Below are positions 49,948 to 58,900 of a stretch of DNA of 64,000 nt, piece after piece (within the stretch, counting starts at the first letter, position 1; each line of letters begins with the position of its first letter). Origin of the DNA: Archivesica marissinica (Eukaryota > Mollusca > Bivalvia > Venerida > Vesicomyidae); NCBI GenBank assembly GCA_014843695.1, contig CM026403.1, forward strand, positions 6,095,281 through 6,159,280. The letters run 5' to 3'. The translations under genes were made by a program, and so were the position numbers. The notes under the pieces are model-generated. The model was not told the origin of the DNA, did not search any database, and saw only the letters and a program-made list of their open reading frames with translations.

Positions 49948-52900
49948 GTAAAAACATGATTATTATGTTTAATATCGCTAGAGAACATCGTTACTTTATC
50001 ACTAGAGAACATCATTACATTATCACTAGAGAACATCATTACATTATCACTAGAGAACATCATTACATTATCACTAGAGAACATCATTACATTATCACTA
50101 GAGAACATCATTACGTTATCACTAGAGAACATTCTAATGAAATGCAATCTTGGAATGTGCTGCACACTGAGATATTCTAATGAAATGCAATCTTGGAATA
50201 TGCTGCAAACTGAGATATTCTAATGAAATGCAATCTTGGAATGTGCTGCACACTGAGATATTCTATTGAGATGCAATCTTGGAATGTGCTGCACACTGAG
50301 ATATTCTAATGAGCTGTGTACGTTTGTCATTTGGCATTAATATATTCAGAGGAATGGCAGAGGTTGTTTCACTTACCACCTGTGTAGCAAACTGCTTTGC
50401 TAGATTGAATAATAATTTAAAATAGTATTTTGTACATGCACATGTAAATATATTTCAGACAAACCCAAGTCAAGAAGTACAATACTCCGACTGCTTGCAT
50501 TTTCCAGACCAGACTGGTTCATTGTTGCTATTGGATTCATCTTTCTTACCATATCTGCTACAGGTAGGTTCATTGCTATTGGATTCATCCTTCTTACAAT
50601 ATCCGCTACTGGTAGGTTCATTGTTATTGGATTCATCTTTCTTACCATATCTGCTACAGGTAGGTTCATTGCTATTGGATTCATCTTTCTTACAATATCC
50701 TCTACAGGTAGGTTCATTGTTATTGGATTCATCTTTCTTACAATATCCGCTACAGGTAGGTTCATTGCTATTGGATTCATCTTTCGTACAATATCCTCTA
50801 CAGGTAGGTTCATTGCTATTGGATTCATCTTTCGTACAATATCCTCTACAGGTAGGTTCATTATTGATGAATTCCTGTACTGTTACAGTGTATATGTAGT
50901 ACATGTATTATGATTAGATGCATACAGCTCTATAAAACCACTAGGAAGGATTAAGAAAGGCAACTGTAATCGTATAGCATTATTCGTTTCCAGTAATGGT
51001 TCAACTCAACTCGAAACATAAGTAATTTATTCACATCAAACTGTTACTATGTGCACCCTGTACAGTGCCTTTTCTTATCCCTGCCTTCTCCCTGGAGAGT
51101 GGCTGTTTTACAAGCAAGCTTGGGCATGTATTTCATGAAATGTCAAGCTACGGATGTTCCAGTAAACATGTTTGGTATAACTGTCACTCAATATATCAAT
51201 TCGGATATGTTTTGGTGCAAACACCTGATTATACGCGAATACCTGATTATACGCGAACACCTGATTATACGCGAACACCTGATTATACGCGAATACCTGA
51301 TTATACGCGAATACCTGATTATACGCGAATAACTGATTATACGCGAATACCTGATTATACGCGAATATGTTTGGTGTTTGGTGTTTGGTGTTGGTGTTTG
51401 GTGTTCCTGATTATACGCGAACACCTGATTATACGCGAACACCTGATTATACGCGAACACCTGATTATACGCGAACACCTGATTATACGCGAACACCTGA
51501 TTATACGCGAACACCTGATTATACGCGAACACCTGATTATACGCGAACACCTGATTATACGCGAACACCTGATTATACGCGAACACCTGATTATACGCGA
51601 ACACCTGATTATACGCCCTGATTATACGCGAATACCTGATTATACGCGAATAATACGCGAATACCTGATTATACGCGAATACCTGGTTATACGCCCTGAT
51701 TATACGCGAACACCTGATTATACGCGAACACCTGATTATACGCGAATACCTGATTATACGCAAATACCTGATTATACGCGAATACCTGATTATACGCGAA
51801 CACCTGATTATACGCGAATAACTGATTATACGCGAATACCTGATTATACGCGAACACCTGATTATAAGCGAATACCTGATTATACGCGAATACCTGATTA
51901 TACGCGAATACCTGATTATACGCGAACACCTGATTATACGCGAATACCTGATTATACGCGAATACCTGATTATACGCGAATACCTGATTATACGCGAACA
52001 CCTGATTATACGCGAATAAACAAGTTAACCTTATAAGACTTCAAAAACTCTAGATTTTAACATTAAACGTTGGGTACATTTTTACACTTGTGAGAAAACC
52101 TTTAAGATACTTGCCATGCATACATGTACGGAGTCCCCACTGCCAAGTATGGCTGCTTCTCTGTCAACATAATTAGTCAGTGCAGTTCACATGTATAATT
52201 GTCTTTTATTAAGACCGTATACAGCATTAGGCCCCTTCTCTGCAGTAACCAATAGAGCATTCCAATTCATAATGTAACTGATATGCTTTGTCTTTACAGG
52301 GGAAATTTTCATTCCATTTTATACTGGTCGTGTTATTGATGGTATTGTGATAGATAAGTCTGAGAAGGAATTCACCAATGCCATCATCATTATGGCACTT
52401 ATATCTACAGTCAGGTAGGCCCATAATGTCACTTATATCTACAGTCAGGTAGGCCCATAATGTCACTCATATCTACAGTCAGGTAGGCCCATAATGTCAC
52501 TTATATCTACAGTCAGGTAGGTCCATAATGTCACTCATATCTACAGTCAGGTAGGCCCATAATGACAATCATATCGACAGTCAGGTAGGCCCATGCTGTC
52601 ACTCATATCGACAGTCAGGTTGTCCTAGATTGTTTCCCCATAATGTCGCTTATATCAACAGCAATGTAGGCTCTGATTGATACATTATATGAAATTATTA
52701 CCACAGCCATCTAGGCCCTAACCCCACAGCCATCTAGGCCCTAACCCTGCAGCCATCTAGGCCCTAACCCCGCAGCCATCTAGGCCCTAACCCCACAGCC
52801 ATCTAGGTCCTAACCCCACATCCATCTAGGCCCTAACCCTGCAGCCATCTAGGCCCTAACCCTGCAGCCACCTAGGCCCTAACCCTGCAGCCATCTAGGC

Positions 52901-55900
52901 CCTAACCCCGCAGCCCTAACCCCACAGCCATCTAGGCCCTAACCCCACAGCCATCTAGTCCCTAACCCACAGCCATCTAGGCCCTAACCCCGCAGCCATC
53001 TAGGCCCTAACCCCACATCCATCTAGGCCCTAACCACACAGTTATCTAGGCCCTAACCCCGCAGTCATCTAGGCCCTAACCCCGCAGCCATCTAGGCCCT
53101 AACCCCACAGCCATCTAGGCCCTAACCCGCATCCATCTAGGCCCTAACCCACAGCCATCTAGGCCCTAACCCCGCAGCCATCTAGGCCCTAACCCCACAG
53201 CCCCCGCAGCCATCTAGGCCCTAACCTCGCATCCATCTAGGCCCTAACCCACAGCCATCTAGGCCCTAACCCCGCAGCCATCTAGGCCCTAACCCACAGC
53301 CATCTAGGCCCTAACCCACAGCCATCTAGGCCCTAACCCTGCAGCCATCTAGGCCCTAACCCCACAGCCATTTAGGCCCTAGCCCCACAGCCATCTAGGC
53401 CCTAGCCCCGCATCCATCTTTACCCTAACCCACAGCCATCTAGGCCCTAACCCCGCAGCCATCTAGGCCCTAGCCCCACAGCCATCTAGGCCCTAGCCCC
53501 ACAGCCATCTAGGCCCTAGCCCCACAGCCATCTAGGCCCTAGCCCCACAGCCATCTAGGCCCTAGCCCCACAGCCATCTAGGCCCTATTTGATTTAAGTT
53601 TGGTAAGCATTGTTTATTGAGGCGTGTAAGGTGGACGTATCTCTATTGTATTATAGTGCCCTAGCATGCGGGCGTGGTAGGTGGGTGTTTCTCCATATTG
53701 TATTGTAGATACTGTGTAATATCTCTATTGTATTATAGTGCCCTAGCATGCAGGCATGATAGGTGGGTGTTTCTCCATATTGTATTGTAGATACTGTGTA
53801 ATATCTCTATTGTATTATAGTGTCCTAGCATGTAGGCATGGTAGGTGGGTGTTTCTCCATATTGTATTGTAGATACTGTGTAATATTTCTATTGTATTAT
53901 AGTGCTCTGGCTGCGGGCGTGAAGGTGGGTGTTTCTCCATATTGTATTGTAGATACTGTGTAATATTTCTATTGTATTATAGTGCTCTGGCTGCGGGCGT
54001 GAGAGGTGGGTGTTTCTCCATATTGTATTGTAGATACTGTGTAATATTTCTATTGTATTATAGTGCTCTGGCTGCGGGCGTGAGAGGTGGGTGTTTCTCC
54101 ATTGCCTGTGATAGATTCAACATTAGGGTTAGACAAGCCCTGTTTATGTCCATCATGAAACAGGAAGTTGGATTCTTTGACACCATCCAGACAGGTTTGA
54201 TATTGTCATGTTTACACGTGCACTGTACCCGGGCCGGTATATTGTTTAGCACTGTGCCCCCACAACAGTCCCGGTATATTGTTTTGCACTGTGCCCCCCA
54301 CAACAGTCCCGATATATTGTTTTACACTGTGCCCCCCACAACAGTCCCGATATATTGTTTTACACTGTGCCCCCCACAACAGTCCCGATATATTGTTTTG
54401 CACTGTGCCCCCCATAACAGTCCCGGTATATTGTTTTACACTGTACCCCCCACAACAGTCCCGATATATTGTTTTGCACTGTGCCCCCCATAACAGTCCC
54501 GGTATATTGTTTTGCACTGTGCCCCCCCAACAGTCCCGATATATTGTTTTACACTGTGCCCCCCACAACAGTCCCGATATATTGTTTTGCACTGTGCCCC
54601 ACACAACAGGGCCGGTATATTGTATTACACTGTGCCCCCCACAACAGTCCCGGTATATTGTTTTGCACTGTGCCCCCCACAACAGTCCTGGTATATTGTT
54701 TTGCACTGTGCCCCCCCCACAACAGTCCCTGTATATTGTTTTGCACTGTGCCCCGCACAACAGTCCCGGTATATTGTTTTGCACTGTGCCCCGCACAACA
54801 GTCCCGGTATATTGTTTTGCACTGTGCCCTGCACAACAGTCCCGGTATATTGTTTTGCACTGTGCCCCCCACAACAGTGTCGGTATATTGTATTACACTG
54901 TGCATGCGTGCATATATATATATATGTATAGATTTAGTGAAACTGCTCGTTTTTTATTGGCTGAATGTTGTTCAAAATTACGCAGAAAATGCAAGGATAA
55001 GTTGTTACATACAGATGTGAGTAAAGGAAGTATTTTGGGAACATAGTTATCAACACACCTGTGGTAAGCTCGACATGAGGGTTGCTATAGCGTAGACAAA
55101 CTTCGTTTAGCCTGATTACGAAACCATATCTCATTAGTTCAATCGCTCTCGAGACGACATTCCTGATGGAATCCATTGTCATGAGTTGGAGAGAACAACA
55201 ATATGGAATTAATGGCATTGATTAAGGCCACAGTGATAACGGTACAGCTGGGTGTGAGTTCCGGGCCTCTCACATTTGAAGTGAACTAGCTACCACTGTG
55301 CTTTCACCACTTCACTAATTATTATTGGGCGAATGTTATTCCAAAAAATGATGACATTTTGATGTCCAATATTGTCAGAGCTCTTCAATAGATTTGTAAT
55401 AACATCACAAATATATTCAGCATATTAAATCCATTTACATGGTGAATGTCATATTTAGAGACCAAAGGTCAAAAATAAGTATAATATTTCTCATCTGCTT
55501 TATATCTTGTGCACCTCTTGACCTTTCATAGAGTAATATCACACAAATATTAGCCGCATTGCCATATGTCCTGCACTAGATCACGTTTGTAGATGCAAGT
55601 TCAAGGACAGAGTTGAAAGGACACAAATATGTCCGTTGTTTTGCTAAACACTTGACCTGTTTTGAAATATTAATATTCACCATTTTGAGGTGACATGTGT
55701 CCATACACTTTTAACATCTTTCTTGCATATGATAAAGTGCTGTACCGGAGGAATTACAAACATTTCTCTTCAATAATCAATTTGTCCATTTCAGGGGAGA
55801 TAACCTCTAGGCTGACATCTGATACAACAACGATGAGTGATACGCTAGGTCTCAATGTAAACATCTTCCTTCGAAGCCTCATAAAGTCAGCTGGTGTGTT

Positions 55901-58900
55901 GTTCTTTATGTTAAAGCTGTCCTGGCGGCTTACCCTCATTACATTTATTGGACTGCCCTGTATGCTGGCAGTGTCAAATTTATACGGGAAATACTATAAG
56001 GTAAATGAAGCATGCACAGCAAAACTAGTCCACTGTATATGTATATTGTTTCTTTAAATGCGGTTGAATGCACAATCAATTAAGAAACATGTATGTTGAC
56101 TGTTATGTGTACTGTACTTCGATTATAAGAATATTTGAGAAAAAGAATCACCCAAGCCATGTCCTCAGTTACAGAGCCATATCAGTTACTGAGTTAAATC
56201 CTTGGTTACAGGGCCATCTCCTCAGTTTCAAAGCCATACCCTTGGTAACAGAGCCATACCCTTCGTAACAGAGCCATACCCTTGGTAACAGAGCCATATC
56301 AGTTACAGAGCTAAATCTTTGGTTACAGGGCCATCTCCTCAGTTTCAAAGACATACCCTTGGTAACAGAGCCATACCCTTCGTAACAGAGCCATATCCTC
56401 AGTTACAGAGCCATATCAGTTACAGAGCTAAATCCTTGGTTGCAGGGCCATCTCCTCAGTTTCAAAGCCATACCCTTGGTAACAGAGCCATACCCTTGGT
56501 AACATAGCCATACCCTTGGTAACAGAGCCATACCCTTGGTAACAGAGCCATATCCTCAATTACAGAGCTTACCTCATATATGCTATTTGGGTCTCCTCTA
56601 CATTCCTTCCTTCCATCTGTGGTCAAAATATGGAGAGGTTGTACACGGGGACAAATTTGTTGCCTTCTTACCCTATGTGAAAGAAAGGGAGCAACGTAAG
56701 CGCCACACAGCGAGAAGACAGGCAGCTGAGGGAGATCAGCATAGGGAGAAGTCAGGCAGCTGAGGGAGATCAGCATAGGGAGAAGACAGGCAGCTGAGGG
56801 AGTTCAGCATAGGGAGAAGACAGGCAGCTGAGGGAGATCAGCATAGGGAGAAGACAGGCAGCTGAGGGAGATCAGCATAGGGAGAAGACAGGCAGCTGAG
56901 GGAGATCAACACAGGGAGAAGACAGGCAGCTGAGGGAGATCAGCATAGGGAGAAGACAGGCAGCTGAGGGAGATCAGCATAGGGAGAAGACAGGCAGCTG
57001 AGGGAGATCAGCATAGGGAGAAGACAGGCAGCAGAGGGAAACTATTATACACAATGGTGTTGAAACGTGCACCAATTTGTCAATGATTTGTTTGTTGTCT
57101 TGATATGCACTAAATCACGTTTGTAGATGAATGGTCAAGGACAAAGGAGGGGAGTTTTTGTTATTGACAGTTTGAGTGTTTTGGGGAAAATGGAATAGTT
57201 ACATATACATGTATTGTTATAAATGGTTGCCCTGTCTCCGGCATCACAGAATGCAATCTTGGCCATAAGTTCTTTATCTCTACACAGGTGTGTCTGACTA
57301 ATTCGTATTTTCTGGGACAAGATTGTAGACCAAGGTCTTGTGTTCTGTTCTTTACACAAGCACACTAATGAAGCAGAAGGCCTAATTGACATGGGTAGGG
57401 TATCTCACATGGGTCACTAGGTATTGCCCCTTCCCTCTAGAATGGTTCTATGTAATCGGGATGTAGGACTTCATTCCATTCACATTCTAACCAAGTGACT
57501 ATATTTCCAAGTGACTATATTTCACAATCTAACCAAGTGACTATATTTCCAAGTGACTATATTTCACAATCTAACCAAGTGACTATATTTCCAAGTGACT
57601 ATATTTCACAATCTAACCAAGTGACTATATTTCACAATCTAACCAAGTGACTATATTTCCAAGTGACTATATTTCACAATCTAACCAAGTGACTATATTT
57701 CCAAGTGACTATATTTCACAATCTAACCAAGTAACTATATTTCACAATCTAACCAAGTGACTATATTTCCAAGTGACTATATTTCACAATCTAACCAAGT
57801 GACTATATTTCACAATCTAACCAAGTGACTATATTTCCAAGTGACTATATTTCACAATCTAACCAAGTGACTATATTTCCAAGTGACTATATTTCACAAT
57901 CTAACCAAGTGACTATATTTCACAATCTAACCAAGTGACTATATTTCACAATCTAACCAAGTGACTATATTTCCAAGTGACTATATTTCACAATCTAACC
58001 AAGTAACTATATTTCACAATCTAACCAAGTGACTATATTTCCAAGTGACTATATTTCACAATCTAACCAAGTGACTATATTTCACAATCTAACCAAGTGA
58101 CTATATTTCACAATCTAACCAAGTGACTATATTTCACAATCTAACCAAGTGACTATATTTCACAATCTAACCAAGTGACTATATTTCACAATCTAACCAA
58201 GTGACTATATTTCACAATCTAACCAAGTGACTATATTTCCAAGTGACTATATTTCACAATCTAACCAAGTAACTATATTTCACAATCTAACCAAGTGACT
58301 ATATTTCACAATCTAACCAAGTAACTATATTTCACAATCTAACCAAGTGACTATATTTCACAATCTAACCAAGTGACTATATTTCACAATCTAACCAAGT
58401 GACTATATTTCCAAGTGACTATATTTCACAATCTAACCAAGTAACTATATTTCACAATCTAACCAAGTGACTATATTTCCAAGTGACTATATTTCACAAT
58501 CTAACCAAGTGACTATATTTCACAATCTAACCAAGTGACTATATTTCACAATCTAACCAAGTGACTATTTTTCACAATCTAACCAAGTGATTATATTTCA
58601 CAATCTAACCAAGTGACTATATTTCACAATCTAACCAAGTGACTATATTTCACAATCTAACCAAGTGACTATATTTCACAATCTAACCAAGTGACTATAT
58701 TTCCAAGTGACTATATTTCACAATCTAACCAAGTAACTATATTTCACAATCTAACCAAGTGACTATATTTCACAATCTAACCAAGTGATTATATTTCACA
58801 ATCTAACCAAGTGACTATATTTCCAAGTGACTATATTTCACAATCTAACCAAGTGACTATATTTCACAATCTAACCAAGTGACTATATTTCACAATCTAA

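Noticed and set aside
52701..53586. Telomere-like CCCTAACCCC words
   Set aside because: The period is 23 bp with unrelated sequence between. There are no consecutive six-base telomere repeats, and the array lies inside an intron.
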